This document shows positions 31,387 to 40,384 of a DNA stretch of 64,000 nt, piece after piece. The position numbers and the translations under genes were made by a program. The stretch covers positions 17,484,001 to 17,548,000 of the forward strand of contig JBHGNT010000001.1 in assembly GCA_043228905.1 (NCBI GenBank), read 5' to 3'. This DNA is from Azolla caroliniana (taxonomy: Eukaryota; Polypodiophyta). Each line of letters opens with the position of its first letter. Position 1 is the stretch's first letter. Below the pieces are notes generated by a model. The model ran no database searches and was not told the origin of the DNA. It saw only the letters and a program-made list of their open reading frames with translations.

Positions 31387-32184
31387 CTAGGCCGGTTCAA
31401 GGGCACTAGCCTCATCCTCCGGTATCGGGTCGAATTCGGAAGTCGGAGCCGGTAAGGAGTACCACGATGCCGATTCATCGAACTCGACATCTCGACTAAC
31501 TTGGACCTGCTTTGTCCGGGGGTTATAACACTTATAACCCTTTTGCTCTTGAGAATAGCCGACTAGGATGCCTTTTTCTGATTTTGCATCCAGCTTCCTC
31601 CGCTTCTCATCCGGTACATGCACATATGCAATGCAGCTGAAGATCTGAAGGTGTCTCAAATTCGGCTTGCGTCCGAAATACAGCTCATGAGCTGACACCT
31701 TGTCATTGATCCGGTTCTGGATGTATACATCCGTTTGGACTGCCTCCGCCCAGTAGAAATTGGGCATGCTTTTCTCCTCCAACATTGCCCTTGCCGCATC
31801 AATAAGCGACTGGTTCTTCCATTCGGCAATACCGTTCTGTTGCGGTGTGTATCTGCAGCTGAACTCTCGCTGAATTCTCTTTTGCTGCAGATAACTGTTG
31901 AATTGGCCGGAAAAGTATTCTTTTCCGTCATCCGACCGCAAGCATTTGATTTTCCTCTCCGATTCCCGTTCCACCATGCTTTGGAGACTCCGGAAACACT
32001 TGAAGACTTCACTCTTCCGCTTAATGAGGTAGATCCATGTGTCCCGCGTATAGTCGTCGATGAAGGAGACGAAATATTGACTCCCGCCAAGACTAACATT
32101 CTGTGCCAGTCCCCACACATCCGAATGGATAAGGTCGAGCTTGTTACGGCTCTGGTTACGTTTGGTAGGGAATGGAAGCCGGTG
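31387..32184 (-). pseudogene. Element G integrase
   Basis: The 243-codon frame begins just after the first catalytic Asp region (MWGLAQNVSLGGSQYFVSFI). It keeps CLRSDDGKEYFS (second Asp) and CRYTPQQNGIAEWKNQSLID, where the family has NG-(I/V)-AE-R-KN-R, so the Glu is present. The C-terminus reads LGYSQEQKGYKCYNPRTKQV. The upstream part, with the HHCC finger (DLWHKRIGHVNYRRL, ICEAC), is in the next frame. Confidence 0.85.
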
Positions 32185-32760
32185 TTACTTCCCGAGTTGG
32201 CAGGCTTCACATATTTGGGTCTTCCGGCCGCTGAGCTTCGGCAAACCGAAAACAACTTTTTTCTCTTGTAGGTCTTGAAGCCTCCGGTAATTGACGTGGC
32301 CTATCCGCTTGTGCCACAGGTCGATATCCGATTCGACCTTCTGTCCGTTTGCAAACAGAGCGGTACCGACGTCGTTGGTGTCGAGGATAAACATCCTCCC
32401 GTCTCTGCGCCCTTGCGCAATAATCTGGCCCTTTTCCTCGATGAAGCACCCGAGGTGCGTAAACCCGACGATCTGTCCGACCGACACCAGGTTCTTCGTG
32501 ATTGTCGAAACGTGTAATACGTTCATCAGCTTCTCCTTCTGTCCGACATGGCTCAAAGGGACTTCTCCGACGTGCACAATTGGGTGAGGAGTGTCGTCTC
32601 CGGTTTCGACTACTCCTGGTTGATCCGGTTTCTCCAAAAAGGAGAACCACTCTTTGTGGCTCGTCATGTGGTTCGACACACCGGAATCAACATACCACAC
32701 TTCCTCCGATTTGGAAGTGGTCTTCTTCATGGAGTTTGCCTCGTGCTTCATCACTAAGGT
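32185..32760 (-). pseudogene. Element G protease and pre-integrase domain
   Basis: The frame 32754-32185 carries the protease motif VWYVDSGVSNHMTSHKEWF (D-S-G intact, about 32640-32690), a spacer and the GAG-pre-integrase finger (SDIDLWHKRIGHVNY, QICEACQLGK). The open length of 189 codons makes this the best-preserved block of G. Confidence 0.85.
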
Positions 32761-33675
32761 TGGCCCGTTAGCGTTCTTGGATCCTCCTGATCCCTTTGTG
32801 TAGTGCGAGCTTTGCCGGCCATCGTTGCCGGCCTTGTCGGATCCGGATTTGTCTGAATCGGCGCATTTTCTCTAGCACTCACTTTTTCTGTGGCCCTTTT
32901 TGCCACAGTACTAGCATTCCGTTGTAGTCTTCTCTTGCCGTCTACCAGTGCCGCCATGACTCCCCCTGCTCCCGGAGGGTCCGGAACTGTTGTCGGCACG
33001 TTCTCTGTGCCTTTGTTCCTAGTCTTTCCGGCCGTCTCTATTGCGTGCCGACCCGCCTCGTCCACCATGCCGACAGGACCGATCTGCTTCCGTGTACAAC
33101 ATTCGGTTGTCAATGTGTACAAGGAGCATCGACTTAAAGTAGAAAAATGACAGTGTATTCTCCCTTGTACACACCGCTGTTTGGAACGCTCTGAACTTAG
33201 ACGCCAGGCCCCTAAGACAGACTTGTACCATCTGATCTTCCTCTACAGTAACATTGATAGAGACAAGCGAGTCACATATCTCTTTGATCCGGGCCGTGTA
33301 ATCCGCCACCGACATGTCCTTCTGTCAGACATTGCTCAACTCCTCTCGGAGTTGCAGCTTCCGGGTTGTAGTGCTGGCGGCGAAAACCTTCTTTAGGTTT
33401 CCCCAAGCCTCCTTCGGCGTCTTGGCGTCTCAGATGTGGCTCAGTAGCTGGTCTCCGACACTAGACGCGAAGCAGTACATCACTTTGCTTGCCGATTGTT
33501 CCCACACTGGGAAATCCTTATGTGCCACATTAGGTGTTGTTTCGTTGGCTCCTTCGACGAAACTCCAGTAGCCATGCCCAAGCAGGTACTGGTGCATCTT
33601 GTACGACCAAGATGTGTAGTTGGATCTGTCGAGTTTCTCCACAGGGAGCGAGGTAGCCATTCCTCTATCCATCAC
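32761..33675 (-). pseudogene. Element G gag
   Basis: Start near 33675: MATSLPVEKLDRSNYTSWSY and KMHQYLLGHGYWSFVEGA, the Copia gag (UBN2-type) entry. After a frame break it continues at 33315-33019 (DYTARIKEICDSLVSINVTV, GLASKFRAFQTAVCTRENTL). The zinc knuckle near 32880-32925 reads C-stop-YCGKKGHRKSEC, with a TAG inside the knuckle. Gag would have packaged the element RNA. Confidence 0.8.
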
Positions 33676-33755
33676 TTCTCTGTCTGTTGTTCTTACGACC
33701 TGTTAGGGTTTGCTTTCAAGTGTTTGTCGGCTGCAAAGGTTCTCAACCCTCGCAA

Positions 33756-33765
33756 TCTGATACCA
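33756..33765 (-). other. Primer binding site of G (initiator-Met tRNA type)
   Basis: The - strand TGGTATCAGA begins directly at the LTR edge. TGGTATCAGAGC is the common plant Copia site, complementary to the 3' end of tRNA-iMet. Here the match ends after ten bases (next TTGCG). Confidence 0.85.
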
Positions 33766-34153
33766 TGAAAATGATTACTTGTGGAAGCATTAGAAAACAG
33801 AGAAAGCAGAGAATACACAGAGTACACGGGAGAGACAGAGAGAGCAGAACGTAAAAGCTATATTCAAAAAAATATAAACACTCTATCGATACAACTATGC
33901 TCAGTAGCACTATTTATACAAGTCCTCGTGGGACTGACAAGAGTACGCGTACTTCAATGCTCACACGAGCATCTGACACTTACTACGAGACTATAATTGC
34001 TTAGTAGTCTAAACTAATACTAGGCTTCCGGTTACCGATTGGATCCGGCAAACCGACTCCCTAGCTCACCGGCTCTGTTGCTTGTCGGCTCGGTTGCTCA
34101 CTGGCTCAGGCTTATCCAGCCGATCCGGCTCCAGTTGAGGTTGCCGCTCAACC
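33766..34153 (-). repeat. Element G 5' LTR
   Basis: 388 bp, starting TGAAAATGATTACTTGTGG on the + strand and ending CGCTCAACC next to the duplication GAAAG. Compared with the 3' LTR it lacks about 28 bp (around GCTCACTGGCT) and about 140 bp near the end. Confidence 0.8.
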
Positions 34154-34158
34154 GAAAG

Positions 34159-34739
34159 GACTAGGACAACGAAGGGAGGAGGGGCCGACACGGAGGTTGG
34201 GTCTACTGCGGGTGAAGCGCGTAATACGAAGCATGCACTATGGCCGGTGGAGGAACAAGAAACAAGCATGCACCTAGAAGAGCAGCAACGAGTGACCGAA
34301 GATAGTGGTTGGGTTGAGCCTTTGAGAGGCAAGTATGAGACGGAAGACAGAGCGGTGAGGTGTCGAGACCGACGGACGATTGGCGTGAGCGGAGGAATGT
34401 GCCGAGGGAAATGAAGGACATGCACGGTGGACGAAGGAAGAGCGATCGGATCGGGGACATCATCTTGGAGGTCTACTATGACCGACCGGGGAGGAAGGCG
34501 CGAGCGTCGGGTATGGTGGATTAGATGGAGCCGACGGTTTGGGAACGCGTGGACGAATACGGTGGATCGTGAGGCTATGGTGGTTTGTGTGGAAAGGACG
34601 TGCATACATGAAATGGAAGACAAGGTTTGGCAAGTCCAACGAGCACACAGTGGAACTTGGTTGATCACCATTGCCGAAAATCTCACCTCTTCTTCTTTCT
34701 TGGCACATACTGCTGGATATGCGGTTTGGTGGGGGCGGA
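34159..34739 (+). pseudogene. Element H 3' internal sequence and polypurine tract
   Basis: This is H after G. The + strand frame 34427-34747 is Arg/Trp-rich without a recognised domain, and the longer - strand frame here I treat as a shadow. The last 40 bp (TTGGCACATACTGCTGGATATG then GGTTTGGTGGGGGCGGA) match the end of I (TTGGCGCATACCGGTGGATGTG, GGTGGGGGCGGA), marking 34728-34739 as the polypurine tract. Confidence 0.5.
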
Positions 34740-35914
34740 TGTCATGAGGATTTTCGACCATGGTGGGAAAACCCGAGCGGAACGAATAAAACGAGATGTG
34801 CAACGTAGCACATATACTTATTAAATTCGTAACCTAGGAGTAAATAAGCAAATGTAAAGTGTAAGGTGTTCTACGAAAATTCGTTGAGTATAAATATGAT
34901 GATGTGGACTTTTGTGCACATGGACACGTTGGAAAGGGGAGTACGTGGGGGTACAAATATGATGGGAAATGGCATTGAAAGTGTGAGGGGAGAGAGTTAA
35001 AGGCCCACCGATTTAAGATCATGGGAGATATTCCCCATTAAAGGAAAGGGGATTTGACTCCTCTTTGTGTAATGTGCCTCACCCCTTACTACTATAAAAG
35101 GGAGTGAGGGGTCACTTTTGAGGGGTCTTCATTGTACTTTCGGTCATTTTGTGAAGAGGGAGCGTTTCGGGTGTGCCCATGCACCTCTCCTCCTCATAAA
35201 GAAGTACAAGAATTTTTGCATGTGTTTGTGTCTTCCTTGTACGTTCGGTTGTCTTCTGATGAGGGAGCGTTTCGGGCATGCCCATGCACCTCTCCTCCTC
35301 ATAAAGGCGTACAAGCATTTTTTGCGTGTTTGTGTCTTCCTTGTAGGTTCGGCCGTCTTGTGACGAGGGAGCGTTTCGGGCGTGCGCATGCACCTCTCCT
35401 CCTCATAAAGACATACGAGTATTTGTGTGTGTGTTTGTGTCTTCCTTGTACGTTCAGTCGTCTTGTGATGAGGGAGCGTTCGGGCTTGCCCATGCACCTC
35501 TCCTCCTCGTAAAGGCGTTGAGCATTTGTGCGTGTGTTTTGTGTCTTCCTTGGACATTCGGCCTTCTTGTGACAATGGAGCGTTCAGGCGTGCCCATGCA
35601 CCTCTCCTCCTCATAAAGATGTACGGGCATTCATGTTTGTGTTATCGTCCCCTCGTGCGTTCATCTTGCATGCTCAACTTTTCTTGTATCCGTTTGATCA
35701 CTTGGCTCGTGTAGTGATCTCGAAAACTCGACGAGTCGTGACCAACAAAAGCCACCGGCCCCACAAAAGGGGCAATGAGCGCTTGCTCGGGAAGGGGTTA
35801 GGAAGTAGTATTGTCGTAAAGCAAACGTCGGGTCTTCTCTATCCCTTCGTACTCCCTAGTCCAAGACCCCCGTGGTCCTGCCCAAGTAACACACACGCAC
35901 GAAACGTCGTGACA
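34740..35914 (+). repeat. Element H 3' LTR, enlarged by an internal tandem array
   Basis: 1175 bp from TGTCATGAGGATTTTCGACC to CGTCGTGACA. TATA box ACTACTATAAAAGGGAG (about 35089-35105). It is about 440 bp longer than the 5' LTR because of the repeat array at 35118-35640 and an unshared segment after it. The end CCTAGTCCAAGACCCCCGTGG resembles both the 5' LTR and the LTR of I. Confidence 0.75.
35118..35640. repeat. Tandem repeat, about 104-bp unit, five copies, in the 3' LTR of H
   Basis: Unit marker CACCTCTCCTCCTCATAAAG occurs at 35182, 35287, 35391, 35495 and 35599, with periods of 104-105 bp. Each unit also carries GAGGGAGCGTTTCGGG and TTTGTGTCTTCCTTG. The array lies just after the TATA box, so it would be in the transcribed leader. 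Open frames running through it on both strands follow the repeat and I do not accept them as genes. Confidence 0.9.
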
Positions 35915-36458
35915 ACGTTAGTGCGACAACACTATAAGAAGTCAACCTCAGGTCTGAATTCGAATCAAAATTGGTACACATTGCCAAAGAAGTCGAGCCG
36001 CTTATTAAAGGAATACAAAGACGTCTTTGCATGTTGTATGAAATGGCTAGATCTAACATTGTATCGATATCAGATTCATCTCAGTAAAGATGCTAAGCCG
36101 ATCCAACAAAGAATCCTAATTATGCAATCAAAGTAAGGGAAGAAATCGATAAACTCCTAAGAGTCGGGTTCATTTGACCAGTAAAAAGGTCCACATGGTT
36201 AAGCTCGATAGTCGTTGTTTCTAAAAAGAATGGAAAAATTAGGGTATGTGTCGATTATAGGAAACTAAATTCGACAACAATTACTGATGCTTTTTCATTG
36301 CCTTTCACCTATAGCGTGTTGGAGGCAGTCACAGGGGCATGAAATACATAGCTTTCTTGATGGGTTCAATGGCTACAGTCAGATAAGAATGCACCTTGAC
36401 AATTAGGAGAAGACATTTGTTGTCATAAAAGGCCGCCTCCTTCCAATTTGTATCCTAG
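35915..36458 (+). pseudogene. Element D reverse transcriptase, N-terminal part
   Basis: This resumes D after H. LLKEYKDVFACCMKWLDLTL (about 36005) is the RT lead-in. Then come HLSKDAKPIQQR, VREEIDKLLRVGFI-type wording, WLSSIVVVSKKNGKIRVCVD (about 36195-36250) and YRKLNSTTITDAFSLPFTYS. The palm ends FLDGFNGYSQIRMHLD and VVIKGRLLPICI, where Copia E begins, before the Y-x-D-D motif. Several stops are present. The wording is near-identical to RT of J. Confidence 0.8.
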
Positions 36459-36715
36459 TGTGAGCTTGTCCAAAAGAGTTAGGACTTAGTATATAAGCAA
36501 TAACCTAATGGTGTAAAAGAGAGAGAATTTCTTGATCATCTTGTATAACGATCTCAGAGTGAGAGTGAGAGTGAGAAAGATATCAAAGCTTCCATTAAAG
36601 CTTAGAACGTGTCCATTCTTTGTTTATTCTCTTGTCTTCCTTCTATGTTGTTTGCTAAACACTATGACAGATCCCCGACTTGGTGGCATATGTTTCTGCA
36701 CATATTTGATCAACA
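36459..36715 (+). repeat. Element E 5' LTR
   Basis: 257 bp, TGTGAGCTTGTCC to TTGATCAACA, a typical size for compact Copia LTRs. AGTATATAAGCAATAACC (about 36486-36503) contains a TATATAA box. GTGAGAGTGAGAGTGAG is a small repeat in the leader. Confidence 0.75.
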
Positions 36716-36717
36716 AC

Positions 36718-36730
36718 TGGTATTAGAGTG
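36718..36730 (+). other. Primer binding site of E (decayed initiator-Met tRNA type)
   Basis: TGGTATTAGAGTG lies 2 bp after the LTR. The usual site is TGGTATCAGAGC, so one C-to-T change is visible. Confidence 0.8.
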
Positions 36731-36811
36731 ATCCCCGGCTTGGCGGCAACAAACAACAGAAAAAAATGTTGAAAGGAAAAAGACCAAGTTAATAAAATCC
36801 CACTTTCAAAG

Positions 36812-37605
36812 ATGAACATGGCTTCAACATCCAGAACAAGAGTCGAAAGCAGAAAATTCGACGGCAAAAACTTTGCGCTACGGAAGGAGATGATGCAAGA
36901 CGTGTTGATCATCAGAAGACAAGTCGAAGCCATTCAACACAGTGAAAATCTGTGTCGATGACAACCAAAGAGTGGAGATATACAGACGAAATCGCAAACT
37001 CCATCCGAATGCATCTGGCTGAAAACATCTACTTCATCGCGGTAAAAGAGACAACAACATTCTCACTGTGGGAGAAACTACAAGCCATGTACGAGAAAAA
37101 GTCCTCATCTTCAAAACAGATTTTGATCAAACAATTGTTCAACATCAAGATGAGAGAGACCGATCTAACTACCGTCCACATCAATACCTTCAGCCGGATG
37201 TTGTTAGAAGTCTCCTCACAAGGGATCAACTTCAAAGAAGAAGTCAAAGACCTTGCCCTCCTATCAAGCGTGCCGGTGAGTTGGGAAGTATTCTGCACGA
37301 TGTACGTCAATAGCCGACCAATCCTAAATCTGGATGAGACGATCGGCCAAGTCCTCACCGAGGACATTCGGCGAAAATCGATGGGACTCACCATCAATGA
37401 ATCGGCAGAATCCCACTACTCGACCAAGTCGGTCTACTAATTGAGTCGATCAAGAGAACAAGCTGACAGAGCCGGTCGACACCATAGTCAATCAAAAACG
37501 AGGGGAGACCAACATCGGTCGAAGTCGAGAACGGGCCGATCAGGTGAATTCTGCACACATTGCAGAAAAGTTGGTCACAATGTTTCTGACTGCTGGTAAT
37601 ATGTC
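36812..37605 (+). pseudogene. Element E gag
   Basis: Start at 36812 or 36818 (MASTSRTRVESRKFDGKNFA), frameshift near 36950, then the open frame 36952-37440 with SLWEKLQAMYEKKSSSSKQI, KMRETDLTTVHINTFSRMLL and LALLSSVPVSWEVFCTMYVN. This is a normal Copia gag core. The zinc knuckle CTHCRKVGHNVSDCW closes it at 37558-37599 in another frame. Nothing of pol follows. Confidence 0.8.
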
Positions 37606-38030
37606 GCATTCTCTTTCTCACATCTTGGTGGGATGTTAAAAGATGCCTTATTTTAGTAGACTTTCAAAAAGGCACAACACATGCATACATGGTTTCTTAA
37701 AACATACCAAAAAATAGAACTAAATAATATCATAACAACAAAATCAATAGTCTTATATTCTATCTACCATGTTTCTTATCCAAATCATAGATAAGGTATG
37801 GAAGTTCATGCAAGTACCATTGTATCACGAGTCATTGTGCTTGTTACCATACGAGATGTATGGATATTTGAGGGTGAAAGATTACAATGTTGTTGTTGTG
37901 TATGTGCAAATGTGCACGAGTACGAATGTAAGTGTGAGTGTGAGTATATGCGTAAGTGTGGGAACACGTACATGTGTGTGAATAGATAGGAAAGGTTTTA
38001 TGAGTGAGTGGTATGTGTTCCGAACACCCT
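37606..38030. other. AT-rich gap without a recognisable gene
   Basis: I see no domain here. There is a GTGAGTGTGAGTATATG-like low-complexity patch at about 37930-37960. It lies between two truncated Copia elements and may be original host sequence, perhaps intron of the gene whose first exon is at 39784-40146. Confidence 0.4.
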
Positions 38031-39240
38031 CAAGTGCCCTTGATTCGGTTTCTTCCCAAAATACAGCTCGTGTGGTGACATTCCTCCTCTTTCGGATGTC
38101 TGATTATGCACATAGACGACCGTTTGAACCACTTCGACCTAGTAAAACTTCGGCAGATGCTTCTCTTCAAGCATCACCCATGCCGCCTCCTCTATTGTCC
38201 GGTTCTTCCGCTTTGCCACACTGTTGTGCTCCGGTGTGTATCTGCAAGAGAAATCTCGTCGAATTCCTTCATTCTGTAGATATCTCGAGAACTGGTCGGA
38301 AAAGTACTCTCTTCCACCATCAGACCTTAGGCACTTGATCTTCCGTCTGGTTTCCCATTCAACAAGGCTCTTCACCTTCAAGAAGTTGGCGAATACTTCG
38401 CTCTTCTTTGCGATCAAGTACGCCCAAGTGTAGTCATCGATGAAGATTACAAAATAACGGCTTCCTCCAATGCTCACGTTCTGTGTTGATCCCCACACAT
38501 CCAAATGGATCAAATCAAGTCGTTTCTGACTTCGATTTCACTTGTTGGGGAATGGAAATTGGTGCTACGTCTTAACTAGTAGGCTTCACAGACTTGGCCG
38601 TTCTGGTGACTGAATTTCGTTAATCTGAAGACAATATTCTTTGTCTGCATCTCCCGAAGCCGCGGGAAGTTGATATGGCCGAACAGTTTGTGCGATAGGT
38701 CAATATCCGACTCGACCTTTTGCCCTTTCATGAACATAGAGGTTCTGACTTCGTTGGTGTCGAGGATGAACATCCTCCCGTCTCGGCGCCCTTGCACAAT
38801 AATTTGGCCCTCTTCCTCGATGAAGCACCCAATATGGGTGAATCGAACTTGCAACCCCTAGTCTTGTCTGAGCTGAAGTTTTCTGGTTGTGGTGCTCACA
38901 ACGAATATCTTCTTCAAATTTTCCCAAGCTTCCTTTGGCGTCTTAGCATCCCGAATGTAGCTTAATAGCTTATCACCAACATTAGATGTGAAGCAATAGA
39001 GAACTCTGCTTGTTGATTGCTCTCATGCTGGAAAATCCTTGTGTGTCGAATCCAGTGCTGCATCATTTGCTCCTTCGACATAACTCCGATACCCATGACC
39101 TAACCGGTATTGGTGCATCTTCTATGACCAAGATGCATAGTTGCTCCTATCGAGCTTCTCCATCAAAAGTGAGCTTCCTATTCCTCTATCCATTTCTCTT
39201 TTGTTCTATTCTTACTGCATGTTAGGTCTTGGTTTGTGTC
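38031..39240 (-). pseudogene. Element F gag remnant and integrase
   Basis: Gag entry MEKLDRSNYASWS-type wording is legible near 39160 in broken frames. The frame 38854-38576 gives IGCFIEEEGQIIVQGRRDGR, then SDIDLSHKLFGHINFPRLRE, where the finger Trp/His context is degraded. Integrase 38513-38139: MIHLDVWGSTQNVSIGGSRY (first Asp), KCLRSDGGREYFS (second Asp), SCRYTPEHNSVAKRKNRTIE. The family has N-G-(V/I)-A-E-R. Here it is N-S-V-A-K-R, so the catalytic Glu is Lys. Confidence 0.75.
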
Positions 39241-39280
39241 GAAAGTTCTTATCGGTAGCAGAGGATGTTCTAATCCTCGT

Positions 39281-39292
39281 GCTCTGATACCA
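39281..39292 (-). other. Primer binding site of F (initiator-Met tRNA type)
   Basis: The - strand TGGTATCAGAGC is a perfect copy of the common plant Copia primer site, directly adjoining the LTR. Confidence 0.9.
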
Positions 39293-39711
39293 TGAAAAGA
39301 TAATTATGCAGAAGCTAAACAGATCTCAACTGGCTCAGTCGGATAGCAAAAGACACCACAAAAAACTGGAATACGTAGAGTAGGTGAGAGAAAGACAAAG
39401 AAACAAAGAGAGCAAGACAATGAATCTCTATTTCAAAAAACTCTGTACATACAATGTGCTCTGTGAGCACTTTTATACAAGTCCTTAAAAGGACTCACAG
39501 AATTATTGACAAGTACCTCAATGCTTTTTGCCGAGCGATTGACACTAACTCCTACAAATATGCCCACGTACTAGGCTAGGATCGTAGGCCTTCAACGACA
39601 TACTGGTAAACACTCAGAACCAAACACCAATCTGGCTCTTCATTCCAAACATTGATACACCTCTAGGCTTATTCAACCGGTCCAGATCATGTTGAGCTTG
39701 CTCGCTCAACA
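39293..39711 (-). repeat. Element F 5' LTR
   Basis: 419 bp. The + strand starts TGAAAAGATAATTATGC and ends TTGCTCGCTCAACA. A short hairpin GTTGAGC/GCTCAAC lies at the outer end. CTTTTATACAAGTCC near 39470 contains the - strand TATA-like TATAAAAG. Confidence 0.8.
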
Positions 39712-39783
39712 GACATTGTTAAGGCACTCACACCATATTTTGGGGCAAATGACAAATGAATATTCGCCGAAATACAACCTTAC

Positions 39784-40146
39784 CACTTCTGGTCTCGGGT
39801 GCTCCATACCATCAAAACCTTCCCTTTTAAGATTCAAAAATATCTGTTTGTTGGTGATTTTGGCGACATCGATTTGATTCACGATTTCTGCAACACTGGG
39901 ATGAGGTTCGATATCTACAAATTTGAGATACCCTTGCAGTCCCTTGTTCTGCAACCAGTTACGAAACCTGTCAGATACCGGAATCGGCATGGTATCGTCT
40001 TTAGTGGTGTTAGCGCAGTCAGTGAGTGATGGAGAGAAGCGAAAGGAAGAAGCTTGAAAGTTTTGTGCTCTGGGCACTCGAAGAAGTTTGTGTGGTTGTG
40101 TGATAGGAAATGGAGAAGAAGTGGTTTTGGAGAAAAATTGGGCCAT
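39784..40146 (-). CDS. Probable host gene, exon 1 (plastid-targeting-like N-terminus)
   Basis: ATG at 40146 opens a clean 121-codon reading that ends exactly at a consensus donor, GTG|GTAAGG (donor 39783-39778), in phase 0. The N-terminus MAQFFSKTTSSPFPITQPHK is rich in Ser/Thr and basic residues and poor in acids for about 45 residues, like a chloroplast transit peptide. The rest (VSDRFRNWLQNKGLQGYLKF, SVAEIVNQIDVAKITNKQIF) looks like a folded, non-transposon protein that I do not recognise. A TATA box lies about 116 bp upstream. Later exons are not visible. The intron side is occupied by Copia F. Whether it is still expressed is unknown. Confidence 0.6.
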
Positions 40147-40261
40147 TTTTGGAGTAGTTAATGAAAACTTGCTATTAATTGTAGTGATACTATGAATATA
40201 GTAATAATACTTTTAATAACCACCACTCGTAATGAATACTGAATGATTTGTTAGTCTGCCC

Positions 40262-40268
40262 ATTTATA
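40262..40268 (-). promoter_or_regulatory. TATA box of the probable host gene
   Basis: The - strand CTATAAATGGGC fits the plant TATAWAW consensus and lies about 116 bp before the ATG, leaving room for a leader of about 85 bases. No transposon sequence is recognised between it and the ATG. Confidence 0.55.
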
Positions 40269-40384
40269 GTCTCAAAAGGAAAGTGCCAAGAAGTCATCAT
40301 AACACGAATCTTTTCTATTATATATTTGCCAAGATCGATTTTTTATTTTTTCACTCTAGCTCATATTTACACTTACCACGTTAC

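Larger units (their letters stand above)
28533..34153 (-). mobile_element. Element G: Ty1/Copia, full-length but decayed, nested in H
   Basis: The perfect 5-bp target duplication GAAAG (28528-28532 and 34154-34158) brackets a Copia on the - strand: 5' LTR at the right (33766-34153), tRNA-iMet-type primer site, gag, protease, integrase, RT, RNase H, 3' LTR at the left (28533 to about 29081). Order integrase-before-RT is diagnostic of Copia. The two LTRs differ by two length changes and scattered substitutions. Frames are broken in gag, the linker and RT. Confidence 0.85.
19971..35914 (+). mobile_element. Element H: gag-only Gypsy with nested I and G
   Basis: LTRs at 19971-20703 and 34740-35914 share their first about 380 bp and last about 60 bp, both with TGTC...GACA ends. 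Internal H sequence is only 20704-21612, 28267-28532 and 34159-34739, about 1.75 kb. It encodes a gag related to that of I and no pol. A primer-site-like TTGGTGAACCCGAT follows the 5' LTR and a GGTGGGGGCGGA tract precedes the 3' LTR. H is best read as non-autonomous. Gypsy I (TSD ACGT) and Copia G (TSD GAAAG) are inserted in it. Confidence 0.7.
36459..37605 (+). mobile_element. Element E: truncated Ty1/Copia
   Basis: The element begins with a short LTR (36459-36715), a primer site and gag, and stops after the zinc knuckle at about 37605. Protease, integrase, RT and the 3' LTR are missing. It is inserted in RT of D. The D sequence does not resume to its right, so a deletion took both the rest of E and the rest of D. 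Confidence 0.75.
38031..39711 (-). mobile_element. Element F: truncated Ty1/Copia, 5' half
   Basis: On the - strand: LTR (39293-39711), primer site, remnants of gag (39240-38860), pre-integrase finger and integrase, ending at about 38031 in the integrase C-terminus (…GKKPNQ). RT, RNase H and the 3' LTR are absent. It resembles G in wording. It lies just downstream of the splice donor of the probable host exon, so it may sit in the first intron of that gene. Confidence 0.75.

Noticed and set aside
31735-32271. 178-codon + strand frame
   Set aside because: Complement of the G integrase, which carries the D, D and E motifs on the - strand.
34066-34803. 245-codon - strand frame across the end of the G LTR and H
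   Set aside because: It crosses an LTR boundary and a target duplication, so it cannot be an ancestral gene. Composition is low complexity.
35118-35640. Open frames on both strands through the 104-bp repeats (up to 156 codons)
   Set aside because: They exist because the repeat unit has few stops. They track the period and contain no recognised protein.
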